Notes under the pieces: generated by a model | Databases searched by the model: none | What the model saw: the letters and a program-made list of their open reading frames with translations, nothing else | Told to the model about the DNA's origin: nothing | Part shown: positions 41,730 through 49,884 of the stretch, piece after piece | How the letters are laid out: each line of letters starts with the position of its first letter | Numbering within the stretch: position 1 is the first letter of the stretch | Translations under genes and position numbers: made by a program | Source of the DNA: Streptomyces longisporoflavus | GTDB lineage: Bacteria > Actinomycetota > Actinomycetes > Streptomycetales > Streptomycetaceae | DNA: 64,000 bases | Assembly (NCBI RefSeq): GCF_014649775.1 | Contig: NZ_BMTR01000002.1 | Location: 310,001 to 374,000 of the forward strand | Reading direction: 5' to 3'

Positions 41730-43205
41730 GTGCGCAGCAAGAGACTCTCGGCCGCCCTGCTCGGCGCCGCCACCGTCCTGATGTCGGCGGGGCTCGTCCC
41801 CACGGCCGGCGCGGCGCCGGCGGCGGCCGTCCAGGGGCCCGACTTCAACGGTGACGGGTACGCCGACGCCGTAACCGGCGTGTATCGGGGGGACGTGGAC
41901 GGCCGGCAGTCCGCGGGCTATCTGCACGTGCTCTACGGCGGAGCGGGCGGGGCCGGCGCCTCCACCGCCACGGTCAGCCAGGACAGCCCGGGCGTGCCCG
42001 GCACCAGCGAGAAGAACGACTGGTTCGGCAGTTCCGTCGCGACGGCCGACGTGGACGGCGACGGGTTCACCGATGTCGTCGTCGGGGCGTTGGGCGAGGA
42101 CGTCGGCAGCGACTCGTCGGCCACGGGCCACGGCTCGGTGGTCGTCCTGTACGGCTCGTCCGGCGGCAGCTTCGAGCGCGGCAGGACGATCGCGCAGGGT
42201 CCGCCGGGCGGCGGTGCCGGTGCCTCGCTCGCCGTAGGCGACTTCACCCGGGACGGTGCCGTGGACGTGGCGGTGGGCCTGACGCACGGGGAGTTCGGCG
42301 AGGTCACCCTGCGGCCGGGCCCGCTCACCGAGGACAAGCCGCTGACGCATCTGCTCGACACCGGCTTCGGCGGCAACTCCGGCGCGTTGGTGGCCGGGGA
42401 CTTCGAGGGGAACGGCAAGACCGACCTGGCGATCTCCTCGTACTCCAACGACTACTCGCGTACCACCCTGTGGCGCTGGAACGGTTCGGCGCTACAGGAG
42501 TACTGGAAGTCCCCGACCGTCGGCTACGACATCACCGCGGGCGACTTCGACGGCGACAGCGTGGACGACCTGGCGCTGGGGCACTGTCTGATCACCGCGG
42601 AGGCCGACCGGTCCACCGGAGCCTGCGGCCCCGACGAGTCGGCCAAGGGCGGCAAGGTGCGGGTGTTCTACGGAGGCGGGGGCGCCGCAGGCTTCGGCAC
42701 CCGCGCCCACACGATCAACCAGGACACTCCGGGTGTCGCGGGCACGGCGGAGGACGCGGACAACTTCGGCATCGAGCTGTCCGCGGGTGACCTCAACGGG
42801 GACGGCCGGGACGAGCTGGTGGCGGGCACGCCCGCCGAAGCCATCGGGACGGCGGCCCGCGCGGGTTCGGCGACCGTGCTGGCCTCGGGCCCGGAGGGAC
42901 TGCTCGACGCCTCGGGCACCGCCAAGTCAGCGGCCTGGCACCAGGACTCCGCAGGGGTGCCGGGGGCGGCGGAGGTCAACGACGAGTTCGGCTCGGCGCT
43001 GGCCATCGGGGACTACGACGGTGACGGGGACGGCGATGTCACGGCCGGCGCCTACCACGAGAACAGCGCGGAATACGACCAGACCCGCAACACGGGCGGT
43101 GTCTGGACCCTGCCGAACGGCACGGGCACGGGCTCCAAGGCGCTGACACCCGCGCTGTTCGGCCTGCGGGGCGCGCTGTACTACGGGCAGATACTCGGTC
43201 GCTGA
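41730..43205 (+). CDS. Secreted FG-GAP repeat protein, tandem paralogue
   Basis: 491 aa, GTG start. Signal peptide LLGAATVLMSAGLVPTAGAA. Same plan as the preceding protein: an opening DFNGDGYADAVTGVYRGDVD block, then Ca-loop repeats DVDGDGFTDVVVGA, DFTRDGAVDVAVG, DLNGDGRDELVAGT and DYDGDGDGDVTAG. Both end with a similar LTP-x-FG-x-GALxYG motif. The pair arose by duplication and diverged considerably. Function beyond Ca-dependent propeller binding is unknown. Confidence 0.9.
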   Translation: MRSKRLSAALLGAATVLMSAGLVPTAGAAPAAAVQGPDFNGDGYADAVTGVYRGDVDGRQSAGYLHVLYGGAGGAGASTATVSQDSPGVPGTSEKNDWFGSSVATADVDGDGFTDVVVGALGEDVGSDSSATGHGSVVVLYGSSGGSFERGRTIAQGPPGGGAGASLAVGDFTRDGAVDVAVGLTHGEFGEVTLRPGPLTEDKPLTHLLDTGFGGNSGALVAGDFEGNGKTDLAISSYSNDYSRTTLWRWNGSALQEYWKSPTVGYDITAGDFDGDSVDDLALGHCLITAEADRSTGACGPDESAKGGKVRVFYGGGGAAGFGTRAHTINQDTPGVAGTAEDADNFGIELSAGDLNGDGRDELVAGTPAEAIGTAARAGSATVLASGPEGLLDASGTAKSAAWHQDSAGVPGAAEVNDEFGSALAIGDYDGDGDGDVTAGAYHENSAEYDQTRNTGGVWTLPNGTGTGSKALTPALFGLRGALYYGQILGR

Positions 43206-43269
43206 GACCCCGCTGACCCGGGCGGCGCGCACCTGACTCCAGGCTGCGCGCCGCCGCCACGGCGACGCG

Positions 43270-43623
43270 TCAGCCGCGCTTGTACTCGTCCAGGGTGGCC
43301 CGCGCCTTCGCGCGGGCTTCGGCCGTGAAGCAGTCGGGGTTCTGCGTGATGAGGTAAGCGCGCGTGCGCACGCCGAGAAGCCAGTCGTCCTGATCCTCGG
43401 CGGTCTCCAGACGCTGGATCTCCCCCCGCAGTCTCTCGGCGACTCGCAGGAGCTTGGAACAGTCCTCTCCGTCCGTGTCGTCGCCGCTCGTCGCGCCGGC
43501 CCGCCCGGCGAGGAACCCTCCGACGCCGAGAACCACGGCGGCAAGCACGAGACAGAGGATCATCCAGCTGTTGAGTCCTCGTCTCGCGGCCGAGCCAGGC
43601 ATCTGCGCTGCGGTGTTGTCCAT
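43270..43623 (-). CDS. Hypothetical single-span membrane protein
   Basis: 117 aa. One transmembrane helix (WMILCLVLAAVVLGVGGFLA, about residues 20-40) is followed by an extracytoplasmic helical domain with two Cys (EDCSKLLRVAERLRGEIQRL and NPDCFTAEARAKARATLDEY) that could form a disulfide. No family recognised. Confidence 0.7.
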   Translation of the reverse strand: MDNTAAQMPGSAARRGLNSWMILCLVLAAVVLGVGGFLAGRAGATSGDDTDGEDCSKLLRVAERLRGEIQRLETAEDQDDWLLGVRTRAYLITQNPDCFTAEARAKARATLDEYKRG

Positions 43624-43680
43624 GATCCCCCCACTGTGATGTGGCGGGGATCTTACAGCGGCCGGTCCCCGACTCCGCTC

Positions 43681-44151
43681 TCAGCCGATCCAGTGGTCGA
43701 CGCTCCTGTGCCGCCCGAGTCCCGCCGCCGTGAACTCGTCCTCGCCGTCACCCGCCACGACGCCGAGCCACCGCAGGGCCTGGCTGATCGCGCTGCCTTC
43801 GGGCGGAAAAGGCTGGTCCTCCGGCTCATGGAGTGGCCCGAGGACGAGGGCGCCCCGGTCCCAGACGGCTGCCTGCTGCTCGCCCACACCGCCGAAGTAT
43901 TCGGCTTCTACGTAGGCCACGGGCCCGGCAGTCGACCAGTCGGCGAGCGTCCGGGCGAACCCGGTGGGCAGCCGCCAGAATCCCGGAGTCTCCGATGCGT
44001 CGCCGTCCGTGACGGAATCGAAGACCGTGTCCGTCATCGGCAGCAGCGACAGGCCCTGCCCGATCGACGCCGGCCGGGCCTCCGGCAGCTCTCTCGACGC
44101 GGCGCGCAGCAACGCCTCGTCCGCGATCACCGCTTGCAGGTCATACGCCAC
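43681..44151 (-). CDS. Hypothetical cytosolic protein
   Basis: 156 aa from GTG 44151 (AAAGGGG upstream); an ATG at 44175 is in frame. It starts VAYDLQAVIADEALLRAASR and has SLLPMTDTVFDSVTDGD, GPVAYVEAEYFGGVGEQQAA and WLGVVAGDGEDEFTAAGLGR. The pattern is that of a compact alpha/beta domain seen in many Streptomyces hypothetical proteins; no function known. Divergent from the solute-binding lipoprotein gene. Confidence 0.75.
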   Translation of the reverse strand: MAYDLQAVIADEALLRAASRELPEARPASIGQGLSLLPMTDTVFDSVTDGDASETPGFWRLPTGFARTLADWSTAGPVAYVEAEYFGGVGEQQAAVWDRGALVLGPLHEPEDQPFPPEGSAISQALRWLGVVAGDGEDEFTAAGLGRHRSVDHWIG

Positions 44152-44287
44152 CCCAACGCCCCTTTCACCAGCCATTCCTGGCACATCCTGCCGTACCGCC
44201 CGCGCCGAGGGCGACGTGCCGCGGCGACTTTTGTCAGATGCGTTGACGAACCAACTACCTCCTCCTAGCTTCGAGTTCGCCGCGGTT

Positions 44288-44320
44288 CGTATGTCATATA
44301 CGAGACGCGGTATGCCATAC
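44288..44320. promoter_or_regulatory. Two operator-like dyads upstream of the solute-binding protein
   Basis: CGTAT-GTCAT-ATACG (44288-44302) and GTATG-C-CATAC (44310-44320) are consecutive dyads with related GTAT/ATAC half-sites, 22 bp centre to centre. They lie about 70-100 bp upstream of the lipoprotein ATG. GntR- or LacI-type dimers bind such sites; no regulator of either type is in the window. Confidence 0.55.
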
Positions 44321-44386
44321 GCGGTGTACGCATGCCGAGTCGGTGTGTGGCGTACCGAGCCGAGTTCAGAGGAGAGCGAACCCATC

Positions 44387-45742
44387 ATGAGTTCCCGTAT
44401 CCGCAAGGGGCACCGTCGATCGGCCCCCGTAGCCATAGCCCTTTCTCTCCTCCTCGGCATCACCGCCACCGCCTGCGGGGACGACGGCTCCGGTATCGCG
44501 GGCGAGGCGGGCAGCGAGGGGTCGGGCAAGGGGACCATCACCTTCTGGGACAACAACACGGCTGTCCGGCGCGGCATCTGGATGGAGATCATCAAGGACT
44601 TCGAGAAGAAGTACCCGGACATCAAGGTCGAGTACGTCGGCATCCCCGCCGAGAACGCCCAGTCCAAGTACGACAACTCCATCCAGGGCGGCGGCCTGCC
44701 CGACGTCGGCGGCGTCGGTGCCGCCATGCTCGCCGCGATCGCGGCCCAGGGCGCGCTCGAACCGTTGCAGGACCGCCTTGCCGAGAGCCCGTTGGACGGC
44801 GAACTCAGCAAGAACATGCTCGCGTCGACGACTTCGGCGGGCGGGACCTCGCAGCTGCTCATGATCCCGACATCAGCCAACAACGGCGTCCTGTACTACC
44901 GCACCGACCTCTTCAAGTCCGCGGGCCTGGACGCGCCGACCACGTGGAACAAGTTCTACGAGGCCGCAGGCCGCCTCACCGCCAAGGACAAGAACCGGTT
45001 CGGCTACACCATCCGCGGCGGTGTGGGGTCCATCGCACAGGCCCTGGACGCGGTCTACGGGCAGAGCGGCATCAAGTCCTTCTGGAACGCCGACAAGACG
45101 AAGACCACGGTCAACGACCCGAAGAACGTCGCCGCTCTGGAGAAGTACACGGCCCTCTACAAGAAGACGACCCCGGCCGCCGACCTCAACAACAACTTCA
45201 CGCAGATGGTCGCCCAGTACGACGGCGGGCAGATCGGCATGCTCAGCCACAACCTGGGCTCCTACCAGGACCATGTGAAGGCGCTCGGCCCCGGCAAGTT
45301 CCGCGGCATACCCAACCCGAAGACGGCGGGCGGCAAGCGCGTCCAGGTGTCCAACCCGATCGACGGGCTGTCGATCTTCAAGACCAGCACCAAGAAGAAG
45401 GCGGCCTGGAAGTTCATCGAGTTCGCCTCCTCCCACGCGGCGAGCTCGAGGTTCAACGAGTCCGCCGGCCTGATCCCGGCCAACAACAAGGCCGTCGAGG
45501 ACGCCTGGGTGGAGAAGTCGGAGCCCACCCGGCTGGCCGCCGAAGCGCTCAACTCCCCTGACACCACGATCGTTCAGCTGCCGTACTACCTGCCGGACTG
45601 GAACACGATCTCCAAGGCCGACAACGAACCCGCCTTCCAGAAGGTCATGCTCGGCAAGACGAGCGCCAAGGACTTCCTCGATGACCTCGCCGACCAGCTC
45701 AACACCGCGCAGTCCGACTGGAAGCGGCAGAACTCCTCCTGA
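44387..45742 (+). CDS. Extracellular solute-binding lipoprotein (sugar ABC type), orphan
   Basis: 451 aa, ATG with AGGAGAG upstream. Lipoprotein signal peptide with TATAC lipobox. The mature protein is a family 1 solute-binding protein: GKGTITFWDNNTAVRRGIWM, DFEKKYPDIKVEYVGIPAEN, MIPTSANNGVLYYRTDLFKS, GLDAPTTWNKFYEAAGRLTA and GLIPANNKAVEDAW, matching sugar or glycan binders. It normally hands ligand to two permeases, but neither permease nor ATPase genes flank it; the next gene is on the other strand and unrelated. It may use a remote transporter core. Confidence 0.9.
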   Translation: MSSRIRKGHRRSAPVAIALSLLLGITATACGDDGSGIAGEAGSEGSGKGTITFWDNNTAVRRGIWMEIIKDFEKKYPDIKVEYVGIPAENAQSKYDNSIQGGGLPDVGGVGAAMLAAIAAQGALEPLQDRLAESPLDGELSKNMLASTTSAGGTSQLLMIPTSANNGVLYYRTDLFKSAGLDAPTTWNKFYEAAGRLTAKDKNRFGYTIRGGVGSIAQALDAVYGQSGIKSFWNADKTKTTVNDPKNVAALEKYTALYKKTTPAADLNNNFTQMVAQYDGGQIGMLSHNLGSYQDHVKALGPGKFRGIPNPKTAGGKRVQVSNPIDGLSIFKTSTKKKAAWKFIEFASSHAASSRFNESAGLIPANNKAVEDAWVEKSEPTRLAAEALNSPDTTIVQLPYYLPDWNTISKADNEPAFQKVMLGKTSAKDFLDDLADQLNTAQSDWKRQNSS

Positions 45743-46768
45743 TCAGCGGCCGAACTCGATGCCGGCGGCGACGGGCAGGTGGTCGCTGCCGGTGGCGGGC
45801 AGGGTCCGCACGCCGCCGACGGTCGCCGCGCGGGCCATGATGTGGTCGATCCGGGACACGGGGAAGGAGGCGGGCCAGCTGAAGGCGAAGTCCTCTCCCG
45901 CCGAGTCCATCCGTGCCGTGACCGGGTCGAGTCCGCGGTCGTCGACCGTGCTGTTCAGGTCGCCGAGCAGGATCACCCGGTCCAATTTCTCGGCGGCCAG
46001 CTCCGCGCCCAGCAGGCCCGCGCTCTCGTCCCGCCGCTGCGAGCTGAAGCCGCGCCACTGGACGCGCACCGAGGGCAGGTGGGCGACGTACACCGCGATG
46101 TCTCCCCGGGGCGTACGGGCCTGCGCCCGCACCCCGCGGTTCCAGCCCTCGCCCACCCCCCGCGGTCGGATGTCCACGGCCCGGACGCCGGTCAGCGGAT
46201 GCTTCGACCAGAGTCCGACCGTGCCCCGCACCGCCCGGTGCGGGTACCGCGGCGCCAGAGTCCTCTCGTACACCGGCAGTGCGGAGTCCGTCAGCTCCTG
46301 AAGGGCGATGAGGTCCGCTCCCGCGTCCATCAGGGCGCGGGCGGTGCCCGCCGGGTCGGCGTTCACGTCGCTGACGTTGTGCTGGACGGCCGTCATGTCA
46401 GGCGCGGCAGCGTCGTCCCCGTCCCCGGCCGCCACCCGGTCGCCGAAAAGAACGCCCCAGACGGCGACGGGTATCAGCAGCGCCACCAGTGCGAGAGCCG
46501 AGCGGCGCAGCAGCGCCAGGGCGAGCAGCAGGGGAACGCCCAGGCCGAGCCAGGGCAGGAACGTCTCCAGGAGACTGCCGACGCGGCCCACCGTGTTGGG
46601 CACGGCGGAGTGGAACGCCAGCAGGGCGGCGGTCAGGACGGCGAGCGACGCGAGGATCCGGCCGCGCGCCCAGGGAGAGCGCCCTGTCGCCTCCAGGCCC
46701 CAGCGCGGCCACCGTCGCAGCCACGCCCGCACCGTCCCCGGCCGCGCGCCTGTGCGCACTTGCTCCAC
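45743..46768 (-). CDS. Membrane-anchored endonuclease/exonuclease/phosphatase family protein
   Basis: 341 aa from GTG 46768 (GGGAG upstream); the frame extends further without a better start. Three hydrophobic N-terminal segments (about 27-100) are followed by an EEP domain outside the membrane: MTAVQHNVSDVNADPAGTAR, DLIALQELTDSALP (metal-binding Glu), VAHLPSVR, VILLGDLNSTVDD (GDxN motif) and GSDHLPVAAGIEFG (catalytic His). The family cleaves phosphodiesters of nucleic acid, lipid or small molecules; the substrate is unknown. Only 1 bp separates it from the convergent lipoprotein gene. Confidence 0.9.
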   Translation of the reverse strand: MEQVRTGARPGTVRAWLRRWPRWGLEATGRSPWARGRILASLAVLTAALLAFHSAVPNTVGRVGSLLETFLPWLGLGVPLLLALALLRRSALALVALLIPVAVWGVLFGDRVAAGDGDDAAAPDMTAVQHNVSDVNADPAGTARALMDAGADLIALQELTDSALPVYERTLAPRYPHRAVRGTVGLWSKHPLTGVRAVDIRPRGVGEGWNRGVRAQARTPRGDIAVYVAHLPSVRVQWRGFSSQRRDESAGLLGAELAAEKLDRVILLGDLNSTVDDRGLDPVTARMDSAGEDFAFSWPASFPVSRIDHIMARAATVGGVRTLPATGSDHLPVAAGIEFGR

Positions 46769-46940
46769 CCCGAGCTCCCGTCTCCTGCGCCACTCCTGTC
46801 CGGGAGGGCAACGTGCCTGGTAGGACGCCACCATCGGGTGATCAGGTTCCGGCCGCCGGGTGCGGTCCGCGTCAGCAGCGGCAACACTGGGGACGCGTGT
46901 CCGCGCGCATTCGCCGGCTCTCTGTCGAAGGGACATAACC

Positions 46941-47261
46941 GTGGCCGATCTCTACGCCCTTGTCGGAGAACACCTCGAAATGGCCCGCGGCTCAGCGCAC
47001 GGGCGCAGCGCCGAGCTGCTCCTGCACGACGGCCCGCTGCGGCAGAGCCTCATCGTGCTCACCACCGGACACGAGCTCGGTGAACACGAGACGCCCGCGG
47101 CGGCGACCCTGTTCGTCCTGCGCGGCCGGGTCGGGCTCACCTCCACGAGCGGTGACCTGGAACTGGGCGAGGGCGAGTTCGCGCCCGTCCCGCACGAGCG
47201 CCACGGACTGAGGGCCCTGGACGACTCGGCCGTCATCCTGACCGCGGTCACCGGCATCTGA
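46941..47261 (+). CDS. Cupin domain protein
   Basis: 106 aa, GTG start with GAAGGGA upstream. A single cupin barrel: LIVLTTGHELGEHETPAAAT (motif 1, two His) and GEFAPVPHERHGLRALDDSA (motif 2, His). The residues are adequate for metal binding, though the motif 1 spacing is loose. Similar small cupins in Streptomyces accompany stress or LuxR genes. Function unknown. Confidence 0.88.
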   Translation: MADLYALVGEHLEMARGSAHGRSAELLLHDGPLRQSLIVLTTGHELGEHETPAAATLFVLRGRVGLTSTSGDLELGEGEFAPVPHERHGLRALDDSAVILTAVTGI

Positions 47262-47350
47262 GCCGAACGCCGCCACCACACCGCACGCACCCGGGCGGCC
47301 TTGCCGGTCACCGCGGGAACGCTCGGCCTCCGGTGCGATCATGGCGTGTG

Positions 47351-47944
47351 ATGAACGCCGATGAACAGTGCGCCGGGCGCGAGAGCGCGGAGGGCGGCAG
47401 GAGCGTGCGGGACGGCGGGAGCGCGGAGGACGGGTGGCCGGACGTACCGGGTGACACCGCGCTCACCATCAAGGTTCCCGAAGCCGACCCGCTGGTACGG
47501 GCCGGGTTTCCCGCCCACGTGACGGTCCTCTATCCGTTCGTCCACGAGAGCCGGCTCGACGCGGCGGCCCACCGGGAACTGACCGCGCTCTTCGCCGGGC
47601 ACGACGCCTTCACCCTGACCTTCGCCGAGTTCGCCCGCTACCCCGGCGTCCTCTACCTCGACCCGTGGCCGCATTCCCCCATCACGGCCCTGACCAAGGA
47701 CCTCACCCGGCGCTGGCCCGACGCCGTGCCCTACCGCGGGATCTTCGACCCTCCGCTCGCCCCGCATCTGACGCTCGCGAACAGCGAGGGTCCCGCGACC
47801 CAGGACGCCGCGTACGACGCGCTGCAGACCGAACTGGAGCCGTTCCTGCCGCTGAGCAGTCGCGTGTCCGCGGTGCACCTGATCGCCAGGGACGGCACAC
47901 GCTGGCGGGACCGCGCCGTCTACCGCCTCGGACAGCGGCGGTGA
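47351..47944 (+). CDS. 2'-5' RNA ligase / cyclic phosphodiesterase family protein
   Basis: 197 aa. Both HxTx signature motifs are present: HVTVLYPFV (about residue 50) and HLTLANSEG (about residue 135), so the 2H phosphoesterase active site is intact. The first 35 residues are low complexity. Likely hydrolyses 2',3'-cyclic phosphates or related nucleotides; the physiological substrate is not evident. Confidence 0.88.
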   Translation: MNADEQCAGRESAEGGRSVRDGGSAEDGWPDVPGDTALTIKVPEADPLVRAGFPAHVTVLYPFVHESRLDAAAHRELTALFAGHDAFTLTFAEFARYPGVLYLDPWPHSPITALTKDLTRRWPDAVPYRGIFDPPLAPHLTLANSEGPATQDAAYDALQTELEPFLPLSSRVSAVHLIARDGTRWRDRAVYRLGQRR

Positions 47945-47954
47945 CCCGCCCCGC

Positions 47955-48938
47955 TCAGTGTGTGTCGGCCGTCCCCGCGGTCCGGCGCCTGCCGGTGCGC
48001 AGGGCGCCCACGCTTGCCGCGACCACCAGTGCGATCGCGGCGCACTGCGTCAGCGACAGGCCCTGGTCGAGGATCAGGTAGCCCGCCATGGCGGCGACCG
48101 CCGGCGCCAGACTCGTCAGGACCGCGAACGTGGCCGCGGGCAGACGGCGCAGCGCGAGCAGTTCCAGGGTGTACGGCACGCCGGAGCTCAGCACCGCGAT
48201 GACCAGGCCGAGCACGAGCACCCCCGGTTCCAGGAGCGTCCCGCCCGAGGCCCCGATGCCCAGCGGCAGGCTGACCAGGGCGGCGACGGCCATGGCGATC
48301 GCCAGTCCGTCCAGGCGCGGGAACCGGGCTCCCGCGCGGGCGTTGAGCACGATGTACGCCGCCCACATGGCCCCGGCACTCAGGGCGAAGGCCACGCCCG
48401 CGGCGTTGAGCTGGTCGAAGCCGCCGCGGCCGAGCAGATAGACCCCGGCCAGCGCGAGGCCCGCCCACAGGAGGCTGGCGGCGCGGCGCGAGGTGGCGAC
48501 GGAGAGCAGCAGGGGGCCGAGCACCTCGAGGGTGACCGCCGCTCCCAGCGGAATACGGTCGATCGCCTGGTAGAAGAGGATGTTCATGCCGCCGAGCGCG
48601 AGGCCGAACCCGCCGGCCACCGCCCAGTCGGCACGCGAGTACCCGCGCAGCCGGGGCCTGGTGACGGCGAGGAGCAGCAGCGCGGCGAAGACCACCCGCA
48701 GCGCGACCGTGCCCAGCGCTCCGGCGCGCGGGAAGAGCAGCGCGGCGAAGGCGGCACCGAACTGGACGGACACCGTCCCGGCCAGGACCAGGCCGACGCC
48801 GGTGAGGGTGCCGCGTCCCGCACTGTGGCGCAGGAGCGTGGGCGCGGACGGGGTCGGCGCCGGGGTCCCGGGGGACGCGGGGGAAGACGTGTGCACCGAC
48901 GAGGTGCGTGCCGATGGTGTGTGCGCCGGAGGGGTCAT
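47955..48938 (-). CDS. EamA/RhtA-family drug-metabolite exporter
   Basis: 327 aa from ATG 48938 (a second in-frame ATG at 48959). The first 45 residues are Pro/Thr/Ser-rich and cytoplasmic, followed by ten hydrophobic segments in two EamA repeats. Segments such as NILFYQAIDRIPLGAAVTLE, VLGPLLLSVATSRR and LSSGVPYTLELLALRRLPAA are typical of RhtA (threonine/homoserine exporter) relatives. Divergent from a LysR regulator with about 70 bp between, which probably controls it. Confidence 0.9.
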   Translation of the reverse strand: MTPPAHTPSARTSSVHTSSPASPGTPAPTPSAPTLLRHSAGRGTLTGVGLVLAGTVSVQFGAAFAALLFPRAGALGTVALRVVFAALLLLAVTRPRLRGYSRADWAVAGGFGLALGGMNILFYQAIDRIPLGAAVTLEVLGPLLLSVATSRRAASLLWAGLALAGVYLLGRGGFDQLNAAGVAFALSAGAMWAAYIVLNARAGARFPRLDGLAIAMAVAALVSLPLGIGASGGTLLEPGVLVLGLVIAVLSSGVPYTLELLALRRLPAATFAVLTSLAPAVAAMAGYLILDQGLSLTQCAAIALVVAASVGALRTGRRRTAGTADTH

Positions 48939-49007
48939 GCGTACCACGCTAGAGAGCATGGCACTGCGCGTGAAATGCCGAGTCGGCTGCGGTTATGCTC
49001 CAGAGAC

Positions 49008-49874
49008 ATGACCATGGAGCTGCGACATCTGCGTGCCTTCCTCGCCATCGCCGAGGAGGGCAGTGTCACCCGTGCCGCCGCCCGCCTCCACCTGAGTCAG
49101 CCCGCCCTCTCCCGCACCCTGCGCCAGCTCGAGGACCATCTGGGCGCGCGCCTCGTGGACCGCTCCACCCATCACCTGGAGCTGACGGACCAGGGGCGCA
49201 CGTTCCGCGACAAGGCCGCCGCCGCGCTCGCGGCGGTCGAGACCGCCCTCGATCCGCGGGGGCCGCGGAAGTGGCCGCTGCGCCTCGGCCACACCTGGGC
49301 GGCGCTCGGCGACCACACCGTTCCGCTGCTGCGCCGCTGGGACGAGACGCACCCCGGCACTCCGCTGGAGCTGCTGCGCGTCGACGACCGTACGGCGGGG
49401 CTCACCCGGGGGAAGGTCGATGTGGCGCTGCTGCGCGGTCCGGTCACCGGGGCCGGCCTCCGTACGGAGCTGCTGCTTTCGGAGGAGCGGGTGGTGGTGA
49501 TGCCGGCGGACAGCCCGCTGGCCTCGCTCCCCCGGGTCACCCTGGCGGATCTCGCCGCCTACCCCATCGCCCTGAACAGCGTCTCCGGCACCACGACGAT
49601 GGACCTGTGGCCGGCGTCGGCCCGCCCTGTCTCCTCGATCGAGGTGACCAACACCGACGAGTGGCTCGTCGCCATCGCCGCGGGGCGCGCCGTCGGGGTC
49701 TCCACCACGGCGACGCCGAGCCAGCACACGCATCCGTCGCTGGTCTTCCGTCCGCTGCCGGACGCGCCGCCCGTTGCCGTCACCCTGGTGTGGCGCGCGG
49801 GGCCCGGCCACCCGGCCATCCCGGACCTGGTGGCACTGGCCCACCAGGTCCTCGCCGACACCGCGGGCACCTGA
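49008..49874 (+). CDS. LysR family transcriptional regulator
   Basis: 288 aa. The N-terminal HTH has MELRHLRAFLAIAEEGSVTR, then AAARLHLSQPALSRTLRQLE. The effector domain contains LRLGHTWAALGDHTVPLLRR and VDVALLRGPVTGAGL. It is divergent from the EamA exporter gene; the 69-bp spacer is the likely operator region. Starts at ATG 49008 or 49014. The co-inducer is unknown. Confidence 0.93.
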   Translation: MTMELRHLRAFLAIAEEGSVTRAAARLHLSQPALSRTLRQLEDHLGARLVDRSTHHLELTDQGRTFRDKAAAALAAVETALDPRGPRKWPLRLGHTWAALGDHTVPLLRRWDETHPGTPLELLRVDDRTAGLTRGKVDVALLRGPVTGAGLRTELLLSEERVVVMPADSPLASLPRVTLADLAAYPIALNSVSGTTTMDLWPASARPVSSIEVTNTDEWLVAIAAGRAVGVSTTATPSQHTHPSLVFRPLPDAPPVAVTLVWRAGPGHPAIPDLVALAHQVLADTAGT

Positions 49875-49884
49875 CGCTGATCGG

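Noticed and set aside
44173..44175. ATG at 44175 as the definite start of the hypothetical gene at 43681
   Set aside because: The GTG at 44151 has a better-placed AAAGGGG site; the ATG is mentioned only as an alternative.
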